This document shows, one piece after another, positions 23,794 through 37,303 of a DNA stretch of 64,000 nt. The stretch lies in the NCBI GenBank assembly GCA_025618425.1, contig CM046848.1, positions 23,873,455-23,937,454 of the forward strand, in the 5' to 3' direction. The notes beneath the pieces were generated by a model. That model saw only the letters and a program-made list of their open reading frames with translations. It did no database searches and had not been told where the DNA came from. The DNA comes from Heliocidaris tuberculata (lineage: Eukaryota > Echinodermata > Echinoidea > Camarodonta > Echinometridae). Numbering within the stretch: the first letter of the stretch is position 1; each line of letters opens with the position of its first letter. The position numbers and the translations under genes are program-made.

Positions 23794-26319
23794 TCAAACC
23801 GAAGAAAAATTTGTGAAATTTTTTAACAAAGAGGTTAGAAAACCCCAAAATAAGACATGTTTATGCCTTCATCATTTTGGACAACAAGATAGACTTCATT
23901 TTGCACAGGACATGTTTTGGCATGGAGGGTATGGAATGTAAGTTTCTTTGTCTGCTATAGCCACCGATGGAAGGAGTTTTAGGGAATTTTATTTCATACA
24001 AAGAATTCATGATGAACAGAATTGTATAATCATTAGTCATAACTTTATGAATGAATGGCACCAATTGACAACTCAGTGTGTGATTTCATTTGGCATGTGT
24101 AATCGTGACAGTATTAGAATGTTTTTGATTGGCTGATTTGGAAAGTTTCTACCCGATAGTGATCAGTAGGAAAAGAAAAGGGGTGTGGCTTATAGCGCTC
24201 GAGAAAATAATATTCAAAATAGATATAGGTTTATATGTAGATTGATTGATTATTTGTAAAGGAAGTATTGAAACCTTTTCAGCATGAGGGTTTTTTTTTT
24301 CTCTCTCTTTAATACCGGAAAGATATTTATGAGTTCCTGCAATATTTACAGTTGTAATAAATGGTGTGTAGCAGAGCCTGAAAAATGGCAATATAGGCAT
24401 TACCGATTTACGTAAATGTATAATATATGATAAGCATATATTATTTTCTTCTCCGTTTTTGCTTCTGGTTTAACTATTTAATGGTTTTCATATTTTTGAT
24501 TTTTATATCTCTCCAACCTATTTATAGATATGATACAGAATATATCAAAATTATATGAATAATAAGCGAACAAATCAAAATTATGTGGAAAGAGTTTCTT
24601 TTGTCAGAAATGAATAAGTATATTGTAGATAAATCAAAAATGAAGCCCTTTCTTGTAAAGGCCCAATGAAAAAAAAGAAAGAAAGAAGTAAATTACTCAT
24701 TCATAATAATGCCAACTGATCATCACTTTGCTTTGAAACTGCCAGTTTTTTATTTCAAACATTGTAGAAGAGAATAAGAGATTGAGGGATAATTCAAACA
24801 CTTTTCTTTCGAAAAATTGTTTGTCATTGCTTAACTATTTAGATATACTTTTTGTCAGGATACTGATTTTGATGTTGATTTTATAATTCAGCTAATTTTG
24901 ATGTTGATTTAAAATGATAAAAAGCTAATAGCTTTCAGAATGGTTATTTTGGCTGCAAGGGGTTTTATCAAATAAGACTGGTTGCAAAAAGCACTTAAAG
25001 TTTCTCTGCCTGCAAGCTTGCATTGCGGACAGCCCTGTTAAGTGCTTGAAGTGACATGGACACCCCAAACGTAGCCCCTCTCGGAGAAATCTGCTCCTGA
25101 ATTATGAATCTGTAAGGATCCTGCTTCACCGATAATCAATATTCCTGAAAAATATAGGAAATCTGTCTTTCTCACTCTGTCTACAAGAGACTCTTCCTTC
25201 TGAAGGATTGACTAGAATTACTTCGATGCTGCATTCACATTGACGATTTGACCTGGGTCAGACTAGAATGCAATGGCTGGGTCGTCTTGTATTTTAGGTA
25301 TTGCTGAAGTTTGAATGAGGTAACTCTGATTATGCTGTTGGGTTAAAGGTTGTCTTGAGTATTACGATAATGGTAGAAAATTCAGTAGAATAAAATAAAA
25401 CTTACACTGAATGTTTAAGATTGAATAAATATTGTATGCTGATTTTGGTATGATGTAGAGCCAAATAGCCTTGTAATGAGCAAAGAAAGACTGATATAAA
25501 GAAAGATGAAATTGAGGTACAGGTAGTAGTCCCAACTGCATGCATAATAATAATAATATGGGGTGTCATATGTGCAAATATGAGTTGTGCATTTGAAGGA
25601 ATGTGCTTTACAGTATGCAGCATGTTTTCATTTGTTTATTTTTTGTGTGCTTGTCCAAGCAACTCAGTTACTGCATGATATTATTATTAATTATCGTGAA
25701 TGATGAACAATTCATATTTAATACTTGAAGACAGTTTCTATCAAAATGAAATTCCATCACCTATCCAGAACTGAAAATATGCTTCTAATTTCATCCATGT
25801 GTTGATAATGAGTAATAAAGAGCAAAGAAAAAATGAAAGAAAGAAATAAATAAAATGAATTAAAAAAAAAAGAAAATCGAGAAAGAACAGCCCTGTTTTG
25901 GTCCTTAATATGAAAGAGGCATCATCTTCGCTATCTTCTTGGTCAGAGAACCTCAGCAGGCAGGCAGGGGTGTAATGAATTCAGCCATCCAGCCGTCAGT
26001 CAGCGCAGATAGCATGCCAAATAGCAAGGATTATCGACCTCAGCCTGAGAGCCACCCTCATAATCGCACTGCGCTCGCCAGAGAGAAGTCATTCAAGCCT
26101 GAGCTTACTCCCAGGCTGAGCCAAGAATCAGAACGGGAGTCTATAAAGCTCATCTCTTCCTCCCTGTTTCCTCAAGGGATGATTCCTTCGAGGGATGAGG
26201 ATAGCAAGATTTGTGTCTTCACCATTCTTGTGAAATGGTTGTCAAAACATGGTCAATTCATATGCTAACCTACATATGTAACTGGATGTGTGTGGATATC
26301 GCATCATTTTCATGCTCGT

Positions 26320-26680
26320 CCCAGAGTTGTGGTGAAGCCCCATAAGTGTTTGGAGGCAGTTTTAGCTCCAACCCTCCTGGGAGGGCAGTGGTCAACTTAT
26401 CTAGGCCTCCCTAGAAGATTTGTTTACATTGCTTTTATCTGGGCTTCCATCTTGTGAATCATCTTTTTAATTCTTCATGAAACTATCTTTGTAACGACAA
26501 CAATTTGCTCTAGTCAAGCCTGATGCCATGTTCGCGCTCGACCCTGAGTTGTGGAGAAGCCTGACAATTTTTTTTTGAGACCCATCAACCCCAACCCTCC
26601 TGAGAGAGTAGTGGTCAACTTATCTAGGCCTCCAGGGAGGTTTTGTTTACATCACTTTTGTTTGAGCTGCCATCTTTATC
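26320..26680. repeat. diverged tandem duplication, about 215-bp spacing
   Basis: 26320-26460 and 26541-26680 share GAGTTGTGG, GAAGCC, CCAACCCTCCTG, a 20-base block AGTGGTCAACTTATCTAGGC, TTTGTTTACAT and GCCATCTT in the same order. Confidence 0.65.
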
Positions 26681-27321
26681 TATCCCAGGGGTCAACTCTT
26701 GCCCACTCGCCCACTCTCGCCCACTCAGACACTGGCCAGCATAAGGGCTGGATGGATGAACAGTGGTCAGTATAGGACCAGGGATTTGTTAGACCTTTAC
26801 TGGTTTCAGTGGTTCATTGCAGTGCTTCTTTTATCACTGCAAAGATATGGTTTTAGCAGTGTAGTGTGCTTGTAATTCATCACTCCCAAAATATGCGTCA
26901 TCTTGGGACTCAACTTTGACTGCTGATTTCAAAGGGATGATAACATTCTGAATGCAGAGGCACACAGTGGGATTTGTGGTTAGCTTTTAAGAGTGAGAAC
27001 ATACTATTTTTGTGTCTGCACTCTGGTATTTTTTCCTATTCACCTTGGCTCCAGTGGGCTCCTGTTTACATTTGTGCGCTTCCAGGTACTGCAGAGGTGA
27101 CGTATGCTGCAGTCATAAAGAGTTTGAGGACAGAAGACTTAATCACTACCCCTATTTGACAACTTATTCAAATCTCTCAGACAGTCAATCCAAGACTGTC
27201 TCAATCTTGAACATTGTCCAAACTCTTGGAACAATCTACAGCTAGGAAACATTGTAGATCATCATGAGAAACATCCTTTACCGACAGTATAATAATAAGA
27301 AGCGTTCATCAGTGGAGCCTT

Positions 27322-27415
27322 TTCTATTACATCGATAATTAGATTGGGTCTATTCTCCGTGAGGATATTTCTATTACATCGATAATTAGATTGGGTCTAT
27401 TCTCTGTGAGGATAT
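27322..27415. repeat. 47-bp unit, two tandem copies
   Basis: 27322-27368 and 27369-27415 are identical except for one C/T change (CTCCGTG against CTCTGTG). A recent local duplication; each unit contains ATCGATAATTAGATTGG, with homeodomain- and GATA-like cores. Confidence 0.9.
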
Positions 27416-29104
27416 TATCTTATGCTAGGGTTGGATGACATGGTTATTCTCTTGAGAGATTTTCCAATGGGATGATAATTATATAACTCTTCTTGTCAGT
27501 GAATTCATCAACATCACCATGGTAATTTGTGAATTTTGTGCGAAGCAGCAGAAGCGGAGGAGGGGTAAGCTGTTCGCTATGTTGTTCATTAGCAAATCTT
27601 CAATATTATCTGTTGATGTTGAATGTTGTTTTAATTAAATCATGTGTTCACCATCTCAGCAATACATCATTGTAGCTGACTCAATTTGTAGAATACAGTT
27701 CAGTTTGAAGTTATATGAATTGTCTTTTAATCTCTTCATTTCAAGTTTATTTCTTACCCCCACACGTCGGTATTTGTTTTCTCCATATATGGCCTTGCAC
27801 TTTAAAGAGTTCATGTCTTTCGTACTCTGAGTAATATGTAGGTTTTCAGTTTGTAATTTCAACAAGAATAATTTCAAAGGAAGCTGAAATTGCTTATTTT
27901 AATGCCTTCTAAACTATTTTCTCTGGTTGTTGCAAATTTGATGGACTATACTTGAATTGGAAATCTATAAATACAAACATAACAGTAACACGTATTGTAC
28001 TAGAAGCTTTAAACTTGAGATATTATTTAGGGTTTTTTCTTGTACTTAGCAATAGTAGAAAATGAGGAATTCTTGTCCGTAGAAAGAAGGTTAAATCCCC
28101 CAAATCTAAGACGATGAATGATTATGAGCTGCCCAGAGCGTTCAATCTAGACTCCTTTGTTCAGTCGTAAGTGGGTAAAGACTGACTGCAATATTCAATT
28201 TGAGCTACAAAGCGGGGCGAGGGAGTGTCTACACGGACTGCCCCAAGCTACATTTTGATGGTTTTATTAGCCTTCATGACCATACTAAATGTAGGTTCCT
28301 TGCTCGAGATAGAATTGAAGTATTGAGTCATGAAGAGAATGAATATAACCCACCCAGTTAAATGAGAATTTTTCATTATTTTCAGGTTTGATCATATACC
28401 AAATGTGGTCATTGCCCCATACAGGAGGATGCATTTTTCCATGAAATATAAATTGATTATATTTTCAGTTTTTGGAATATGTGATTTTGGAATATGTGAT
28501 TTTGGTAATATTTTGCAAGTGGTAGCTTTTGTTCCTTGCCATCAGTCATCACAGCTATACATGCCCTTCCAAAATGAATTTTTAATTAGCCTATTTAATA
28601 TTGATATAAAATCATATTGATATTTAGACACACAAAGAAAGGTACCACTTTGGATGTGAATAGGTCTTCATTTCTCAGTGCGGATAGTCCATAATCGACC
28701 CATTTTAGGACAAAGTATGACAGTGGCAATACCTATGTTTTTCTCCAGAAACATTGTGTGTATATTCTTCAACTCTTCACAGGTTCTTAGAGCTCCTGGA
28801 CTTGAAGGGTTGTTTGCCAACTGCATTCAATTGCTGGTTAGTAAATTTGCTCATAGGGAACCCATTTGAACTCCAAGTTTCCAGAAATAAGCAGAGTAGT
28901 CGTTCAAGCAAGGCTGATACCAAAATACCATTTTTCATAAACTGACGCACATTTACTTGCTGTGTCAATGTCTTGAGTTGAAAAGACAGGAAAGGTCACA
29001 CTGTATTATTCAGTACAGAATAAGCAATAGTCTGAATAAGCATAAAGTGTAGAGTAATCTAAATACAGGAGGTTGTATTCCCTTGAAAATTTTGTTGTCT
29101 ATCC

Positions 29105-29210
29105 TTCTTTGATTCTTTCTCTCGTTCTCTCCCACTCTTTCACTCTGTCTCTCTCTCTCCTGCACTTTCTTTTTCCCTCTCTCTCTGTTGGCCTCTGTCT
29201 TTGTCTTTCT
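29105..29210. repeat. CT-rich low-complexity tract, left of the insertion
   Basis: TCTCTC-rich simple sequence. The family H MITE (29216-29421) sits between this tract and a longer one at 29470-29632, as if it had inserted into a single CT repeat. Confidence 0.85.
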
Positions 29211-29215
29211 GTCTA

Positions 29216-29421
29216 AAGGCCACCGCACACTACACGACCTGAGGTCGTACGACCTAGAGGTCATACAACCTAGTCCACGACCTCGCAAAAATTCAACATG
29301 CCAAAACCTGGGACCTGATCGTGCGACCTGGTCCTACGACCTGAAACTTGGGTGTTTGGTGACATCATACCGTAGTTCAGAAGGTCGTACGACCTCAGGT
29401 CGTGTAGTGTGCGGTGGCCTT
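29216..29421. mobile_element. MITE family H with perfect 40-bp terminal inverted repeats
   Basis: 29216-29255 and 29382-29421 are perfect inverted repeats of 40 bp starting AAGGCCACCGCACACTACAC. The motif CGACCT and the palindrome GGTCGTACGACC recur inside. Flanks read TCTA and TAAG, compatible with a short TA or TAA target. No ORF belongs to it. Perfect ends imply recent mobility. Confidence 0.9.
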
Positions 29422-29469
29422 AAGTCTGCCTGTCTGTCTGCCTGTCTGTCTTTTCATCTCTGTCATATC

Positions 29470-29573
29470 TGTTGGTATGTGTCCTCTCTCTCTCTCTCTC
29501 TCCTCTCTCTCTGTCGCTCTCTATCTCTCTCTCTCTATCTCTCTCTATATCTATCTCTCTATCTCTCTCTCTA

Positions 29574-29606
<33 letters not shown>

Positions 29607-29632
29607 ATCTCTCTCTTTCACTCTCTTTCACT
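29470..29632. repeat. CT-rich low-complexity tract, right of the insertion
   Basis: TCTCTC and TCTATC repeats. Long open frames over it are artefacts of the repeat. Confidence 0.9.
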
Positions 29633-30459
29633 GCCAGTTCCTCAATGGTAAGTTCAAGGACTGGTCAGACGTAAATATCGGCTAACCCCAAGCATAGCAC
29701 CTTTGATCTTGACTTGGTTTCGGTTATGAATTGTTGTTCAAGTAATTTGATCTTGTACTTTGTGGAGAAGTTATTATTGTACCCTAACCATGGAGTTGAG
29801 TGGGAAAGTATGCAATGTAATTGCCAAATTCTTATCAAATCCAATGACTAGGGTTATCCCTTTCATCACTATTAAGTTTTAATATGAAAGGGGCTACATC
29901 AAGAAAGAAAACATTCATTATTCTATTATAGTATTATAACCACCTTTCCACTTTTCTTTCTTTATTGGCCATAATAGTTCACTAAGGTCTCAGTGTTTTA
30001 ATTTGCCATGAAAATATTACCTTTTTCCATGCTCTGGAAATTATAGATTTTTAAGCTTCTTTCTTTGTTACATTCCTGTTGCTTATAAGTATGAAAAGAT
30101 GTATGTATGTATGTAGACCTATACAATGTGTTTCTTAAGAAAGGAAACCCAACTTTCTCCAGCAACATTTCGTCAAATAAACACAACTTGATTTATTGTA
30201 ATACATCGTAAAAAGGAGGATTTTTTATCCCCTTTCATATGCTACCACATTTGTGATGATAGAGCCTGGGATCAGTGAACTAAAACAGTTTTAAACCAGC
30301 AATGTCAAAATTGATTTGTGCACAAGAGTGGGATCTACAGTATTCATCTACTCAATGAATAGCCATTCATTGAATCTCACTCTGCTTTCTTGAGCACACA
30401 CATCCTTGGACCAGGGAACATTTCCCTGCTTGGACAGACAAGGCGGTCATTTGGAAGGA

Positions 30460-30486
30460 CCAAGGAGTTCTGTGATAACTCCTTGG
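30460..30486. repeat. perfect hairpin, related to one at 49625
   Basis: Arms CCAAGGAGTT and AACTCCTTGG flank a 7-base loop CTGTGAT. Its reverse complement is nearly the same as the hairpin at 49625-49652, loop included. Confidence 0.6.
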
Positions 30487-31872
30487 AAGGGCATTGGGGC
30501 TCATTTTGAACTCTATCTCATTCAAGGTTGCATGTACATGGTGGAATATAAGGAAACATCATGAAATATCACTTTTCTTTGCTATGCGTCTTTATCCCTT
30601 GTTTTGTTTCTTTGCATTGTATCTATTAAAATGGAATTACACTTTGCATTACTTCTGTCTGTGCGCAAACTACTTTTGAGTTTTGACATCACTCACTTAA
30701 GTTAAAACCTTTCAAATTTATTCTTGCATGACAATATCATTACATATTTGGTATCATATAGGAAAGAGGATGAATTGAACTTTGACATGAATGATAAGAA
30801 TCGACCCGGAAATAACTATTTTTCTAGTAATTGATAGGAAAAGTTGGGTTTCCTTTTTAAAGAAAGACACTGTATTCATTACATCAACTTTGTTATTTTC
30901 CAATTGATTACTGGGTATTATTCATGTATTAGTACATTTATGATACGTACTGCATTTCTTAAATTCATGTAGCCCACATTTTATAGGCCTAAATTCATGA
31001 ATTTTTTTAAAAATTGGCCTAAATATTATCTTTTGGAGATGGATATATTTTTCTACTTGCATGTGAAGTAAATTAATTCAGGGACATTGAAGATGGGGGA
31101 AATGCAACCCAAATGACAATACAATTACTTGTATTTGTCATAATTTTTGCAAACAGCCACGTGTGTAGATGTTGCCGATTCATGAAGATGTCACATTATC
31201 AAGGTTAACTTGGAAAAGGAGCAATTATTGACATCCTGTGCTTACAAGCAAAATGTCTTCACTTGTCTTTGATAATGACTTCAACCACCAAATTAGCCTC
31301 AAGTCAAGGTCCAAAATCACCAATTGATTTTATTTCTTATGATGTCTTTGTGTGAAGTATGTTCATAATGCACAATGACAGCAAGTCAAAGGTCTATTTT
31401 TGTCACCATAATCTTTTGAAGTGGCTACCCACAATTTAATTTTGTGGCTCTGCAGATTAACATTCTTTTTTCCTTTGTATGCAGTCTTACTTTTTTTAAG
31501 CTCCCAATTTACTCTTCTCGCAGATTGAACAATATGTAGGTTATTAATCATATGCAAATGTAACTCTAGAAATATGGACAATTTCAATTTGACAATATTA
31601 CACATCATAATGCAGGGTATAATTTACCTTTACTGTCGTGTTCATGACAAGGGAACTGTAAGTGATTGTGCTGTTGATCAAATTGAGAAGATGTAACAAA
31701 GTTGTAACAGACTTCTTTGCATTATATCAGGACTGTTTTAACAAATTGGACTCCAACAGAAGCAATGTTGATATGATTGAAAATTTGTAACTTTCCTATT
31801 GGATGCATTGTATGATTTCTCCCAAGCTCTCCGTTGACTATCTAGCTTTAAACCAAAGCAACTAGTTTTTGG

Positions 31873-32966
31873 TAGGCCCGTTTCGGGTACTCGATTAACC
31901 GTGTACTCGCCCGATAGGGTCACTACACGACTATTGAAATTTCCACCGACTACTCGGTAACATAGTTGGAACTTGTGAATAACCCCCCAAAACCTCTAAT
32001 TCAGAATAAAATATAGAAATTTATCACTTAATTGTTAGTTCTAAGATATTTCAATGTTATATGAATCAATAAAATTCACATGAGAGTGTTCCTTTTCGGT
32101 AGCCAAGTTCTCGAGGATCGACCAGTAAAAACAAAGTCTGGCTGTGTAGGCTCCCGCTACATCGGAAGCTACAGTTATATTAAAGCGGGTGTGTGAGCCA
32201 GCCGCGCATACATCGGTCACCGTGATGTACACCGTATAGCTCACCGTGTAAGCGAGATCCCATCATGTTTTTGTAAAAAGTGAAGGACGCGTATCAGCAC
32301 AGAATATTTTCAAGCTAGTAATAGATGAAAAGAAAAGGACACTGAAATACTTCTTACTTGCTAACGCGCGCTTGTTCGTTGCCGACGGGTCATGCACGGG
32401 CATGCCCATGTCGATTTGACGAGGGCATTGAATTTGATGTCGATCGCACGCTCAGAATGTGCACAGTTTCAATACGGAGAAAGATGAATGGGATTTCGTG
32501 TACTAAAACGCTCCGAACCCAACTGTACTTCCGGGTACTAGCGCCACCTCTTGGCGACTGGTAAACAACTGCAATATCATGATTACGGTTGTGATGAAAA
32601 GGGGGAAGGAAATGACGATCTATTTCGCTTGATTTTACCTTGATTTTAATTTAGTCTTCACGAAAGTAGGTAGGAGGAGATAATTTGCTTTGCTCTGAAT
32701 TTTAGAACCGACACTGATCGTTTTAAACTTGTTTAATTTTAGCATTTTAATACGAAAATCGGACATTAGTTATGGTTGTTGCACAGGCTGTTTGGGACTG
32801 GTTTCATGGCTTTACGCTGGTGCTCCGGCCAGAAAAGGTTGTGGGCTTCGGGGCCGGAGCGGTCGGCCTGTCTTATTGACAAAATCATTATACCGAGTAG
32901 TCGATTACTCGTCCAAAAAATGTCCGTGTAAACGACTACCGAAAATGGCCTTTCAAAACGGGCCTA
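31873..32966. mobile_element. hAT-type non-autonomous DNA transposon (1,094 bp)
   Basis: The ends TAGGCCCGTTT and AAACGGGCCTA (one extra base between the arms' inner parts) are inverted repeats. They are flanked by a perfect 8-bp target duplication GTTTTTGG (31865-31872 and 32967-32974). Short ends with an 8-bp duplication are the signature of the hAT superfamily. Subterminal TACTCG motifs recur at both ends, as expected for transposase-binding sites. The interior is GC-richer than the surroundings, but I found no transposase motif, so it is probably an internal-deletion derivative. Confidence 0.75.
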
Positions 32967-33886
32967 GTTTTTGGCATGATTTCTTCTTCAGGGACTCATC
33001 ATGCTTTGTTGGTTTATTCCTTCAGTGTAATTGTTAATCAGTAAACTCGTAGCAAGGCTACAAATTAACGTTTTACAGTCTTCTAAACATTAGATGAAAA
33101 GACGTTCCAACAAACCAGGAAACTGAGTATTGTCAGCAATTTACCCTGTCCTGTTTCCCTGAGCTTGCTATGATCCCCATCTCGTGCCACTCAAGCCATT
33201 CTGACAACCACTGATAGATGGCATAACCCCACAAACTTATCCAATTATTCCTATTTCGACGATGCACGCCGATTAATGTGGTAATGCCCCTCAAAGTTTG
33301 GCTTTCCGCGAAGGCTTAGCAAGAGCTGGTTTGAAAACGCACATGACCGTGAGGTGTTGATTATTTTCAAGAGACAAAATGGAGGGATGTAATTGAGTGT
33401 TGTGATTTCCTAGTGGCTATTTTTAGAGAGGTTTGCCACGAAAATTGAGGCATTGATGTTTAAAATTATGCTGACTGATTATGACGGCTGGGCTTGGAAT
33501 AGGGTGTGATTAAATAAGAGTATTTCTGTGCTGCAATTTCCTCTCCACAGGTTGGATGTACATGTAAGAACATACTCATGACATGATTTAACTGGTTTAA
33601 GGTGGAATTAAGATCAAGAAATCGTAACTTGATATCACTTTATGAAAATAATTTTGGAGCTACTGCAAAAGTCTACAGTAAGGTTTATGTTTGCCAGAAG
33701 AGAATATCTTACTCAGTTATAAACAGTGCAATAGCTAGACATCCCTTTTCCTTTTTGAGGGTTCGACCCTGATCACTTTGTCACTGGTATTGCAGAAGTG
33801 ACCAGAGCTTGTTTCTTTGTCTATACAAGAACTTTAACCAATATTTTGTTTTTTGCAACCTTGATGTGAATGTAAGCAGAACGTAT

Positions 33887-33888
<2 letters not shown>

Positions 33889-33920
<32 letters not shown>
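33889..33920. repeat. (AT)n microsatellite
   Basis: About 16 uninterrupted AT units. Confidence 0.95.
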
Positions 33921-33925
<5 letters not shown>

Positions 33926-33983
33926 CAGTTGAGAGCCAGAAGATAGTTAACTGTGTGTTAAAGTGTATGAGTTAGTGCCACTG

Positions 33984-34365
33984 TTGGGTACCTCGAGATC
34001 GATCTTGATCTCGAAGGTGTTGGTCTTGATTTTGATCTTGATCTCGGAATTTTCGCTCGAGATCGCTCAAGATCAACATTGTTATTACGTAAATTATCAA
34101 ACGAAAAAGCTTTTTAAATTGTTCACCAATCGGCGAAAACACGACTCAGTGTTGGGTACCTCGAGATCGATCTTGATCTCGAGATCGGCATCAATAACCT
34201 CGATCTTGATCTTGTTCTCGGACATATCTGATCTTGATCTGAGATGTTCTAATCTCGATCTTGAGCTGCGGATCTTGGTCTTGATCTGGATCTCGAACTG
34301 TCTAATCTTGATATTGATCTTGATCTTGATCTCAGACCCTCTGGTCTTGGACCCAACACTGGAAC
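33984..34365. repeat. GATCTT/GATCTC hexamer-rich element
   Basis: Two copies of a 32-bp block that starts GTTGGGTACCTCGAGATCG occur at about 33984 and 34152. Each is followed by degenerate hexamers GATCTT, GATCTC and GATCTG. The right end TTGGACCCAACACT is an inverse of GTGTTGGGT at the left. TTAGTGCC occurs just outside both ends (33971-33978 and about 34366-34373), a possible 8-bp target duplication, though the right junction leaves extra bases. Long ORFs here are repeat artefacts. Confidence 0.5.
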
Positions 34366-35842
34366 TTAGTGCCCTACTGGCTCTCAACAAACGATATGCA
34401 TTTTTTTTTTTACTCATTCACCATGTATTCACTATGTATTCACCGTGTGAATGATGATACATGTATGTCTGTGCTATAATGAACAGGAATTCCCCTCACG
34501 TTTCGTATTGGATTGTGGCCATATAGGCAACATTGCTCAACCAAGTACAGAAATTGAATTGCTACCAATCTACATCCACATCAAGGATTGCAGAAACATG
34601 TAGATCACAGCACTTTGACTTCACACTTCATATCTTCAGCTGATAGCATTATCTCTGTGTAAAATGATATTGGTTAACGCCCTTTTGGCTCTCAGCAGAT
34701 GATGGCCTATGTGTAAATTGTACATCAGTATTTTGCCTGTACGTGTACATGTCGCCAACATATTTACAAGGCATTTCAATTGTACAGTAGTCACTAGTCA
34801 GTCACCAACATGGCTTGTTGGTGTAAATGCTTTATTCTGTCTTGTGGTTTTACTCTTATGAATATGTGGTTTCTTTTGAAGAATCCTTTCCAGGACTTGT
34901 TTATTTGCACAGTGCTGGAGTACTCTTAAAATCTTGCTCTTGGCTGTCTGCAAATACCTGATTTACTGCTACCTCTTTGTAACTGTTGAATCTACCACAC
35001 AGACTGAGCAAATACTTTTCAAGATACATTATTCTTCTAATTTTGTTTTCCTTCGGGAGTTCAGTCTAGTTTCTGCTGCATCCAGTAGGCTACTGCAGCA
35101 AGTACCGTGGACTCGAATGCAGTGAATTAATTCCTTTTCATCAAGAAATATGGTTTCACCATAAATCTGTATATTACATAGAGTATTTTGATATGTACAT
35201 AAGTTGTGATGTTGATGACTTACATTTCCTCATCTGAGAAAGCAAGAATCTTGTATTTTTTTTCTCCAAATCACATTTTCAGTATTCATTAATTACATTT
35301 TTTTAAAGATACCTACCATCTACCACAGATGATATAAATCATAATGGCACAGGCCTATACTGCCGCATTTGCCATATACAGTCATTATGTATGAAACCCA
35401 ACTGAATTTGCAATACATGCACTTTTCACAATATAAAACCACTCCTTTGGGTAAAGTGTTACTCATGCTATCAAAGTCTCTGATATTCACTGCATTTCAA
35501 GCGAAAGAAAGAAGACCGCAAAGAAATTGGCAGAAGAAAGGTACATGCAGAAACAACAGGGCGGTGAGTCAGTTTGGCACTTAACGCTTCAATGACTGAA
35601 TTGTTGATGTTGTCGTTTTTCTTCTTCTTCTGGCCTGTCGAAAACGTGATTGAAAGGCATAGGAATGCTTGTAATGTGCGAGCAGTGTAAATTACAAGGG
35701 AACATCTTGTCAACTGTGAGCGGAAATGAGCAGATATTTCCATGCAATGATGCTGAAAATGCGAGGATTTTTCCGCATCGGATCAGTTGCATGGATGATA
35801 GCATGAAGGCAGTTTGACCAAAAAGTGAATGCATAAATAACT

Positions 35843-36071
35843 GGGGTAGTATTCTGAGATTTATTTTATCTTGATTTCAGTGAAATAATTTTAATTGTCA
35901 TAACAAAAAGTACGCTTATGGCACATCATTGGTTAATGACTGCACAAAAGTGGCTGCGTACGCGGAATTATCTGCGCAAACATCAATGAAATGTTGCAAT
36001 TTGAAATTTTTTATGACAATTAAAATCTTTTCACTAAAATCAAGATAAAATAACTCTCAGAATACCACCCC
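35843..36071. mobile_element. MITE family I, about 230 bp with 60-bp terminal inverted repeats
   Basis: The left arm starts GGGGTAGTATTCTGAGATTT and continues to TTTAATTGTCATAA. The right arm is its inverse with a few changes. The ends are longer than half the unit, so it can fold into a hairpin. Confidence 0.85.
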
Positions 36072-36885
36072 TGAATACTACTAATAAAAAAATTAACAAA
36101 TTTTACATATATAGGAAGGATCAATGTTCTTTTATTAAAGTTATCTTATGAATGGCTGTTTTAATGTGCCTATGAGTCATGATTATGATACAGAAGAGTT
36201 GTGCATGTGTCTTTTGTGTCTTTCCGAAGGCATTTTAATGTTGCCATTTGTAGTTGACTTTTCCGTTTATATGTCCCAATTTTCATAAAAGTTAGATTTT
36301 TACCAGCCATTAGACTCAACAAGTGAGCCCTCAAAATCTCTTCATTTATCTTGTTCTATACATTCATTAAAACGAAGCAGAAATTATCTTTACCAGTCCA
36401 ACCACAGTTTTAGTTCTCTTTCTCAGTTATTATGCCATCATCTCTATGCACAGTCACCAATATCCCCAGGCCAAAGCAGTATCACCAGTCTCTATTGATT
36501 TATATTCCTTAAAATGATTTTCTTCTCTTATTTGTACATATAGAGGCAGAGCAAGTTTTTAGTGCATGTAATAATTCAAAACCTAGACTTGTGTTTTGTC
36601 TATGATGAAGAGTAATGGAGAAATGATTAGAGAAGATCGATGAATCATCGTAAATGTCTGTCGAAAAATTGCAGATAAAATACTGCCCAGGGCTCGAGCC
36701 CCCCTTGACTGGCTCTTAACTCATGCATTAGCCTCCTGTGTATTACGAATCTCATATTTTCTAGAAATTAATTTTCTGGAAGAATTTGTTGGTGTAAGAA
36801 AATCTTCTTGAAGGTTAAAAACTGTTTTTACAATAGGCCCAATTTAAACCTGAATTTAAAAAGCTGATACAGGTGGTATTGATTA

Positions 36886-37303
36886 TTAAAAGAGAAGGTT
36901 GAGTTCTGGGAAAGGTGAAAAATAATTTGTGAGCTTTCTCATTCCCATCATGTCAGTTTGGAAGAACATCATTGTAGAAATGTCCTCTGAAAAGGATTGC
37001 TCCTCAGTTGCCCTCATATTCAAAATATGACAAGAAATAGCTGAAATGTTTTGGCCTAACATTCATGCCAAATGTGTGTGCAGTCCCACATACCCTTTTC
37101 TTTGTGCACTGCTTGTGCTTTTCAGTGAGATTTGGTCAATTTCTTATCATTTTGATGATTCTAAAACCTGGCAGTATACACTAATTCTAAAACCTGGCAG
37201 TATGCACTAATTCTTACTTAGACATAATCAACCTTTCCCAATTGCTTTGAGACAGTTTCTTCCACAGTGTAATTGCATGACCAGAATTCAACTCTATCTT
37301 TAA
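36886..37303 (+). mobile_element. MITE family B, copy 2
   Basis: Same ends and interior as 1234-1596. It also carries a 26-bp direct duplication (two AAACCTGGCAGTAT blocks near 37166-37207). Its right end lies about 210 bp left of the DIRS element. Confidence 0.75.

Noticed and set aside
25975..26268. Possible exon MNSAIQPSVSADSM... in a GC-richer patch
   Set aside because: No convincing acceptor and donor pair or start context, and no recognisable protein. The patch may be regulatory but I cannot support a gene.
29188..29685. 165-codon open frame
   Set aside because: It runs over the MITE ends and the CT-repeat tracts; the protein is repeated Leu-Ser from simple sequence.
33963..34454. 163-codon frame rich in Ile/Leu, with a frame on the other strand
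   Set aside because: Both are products of the GATCTT hexamer repeats.
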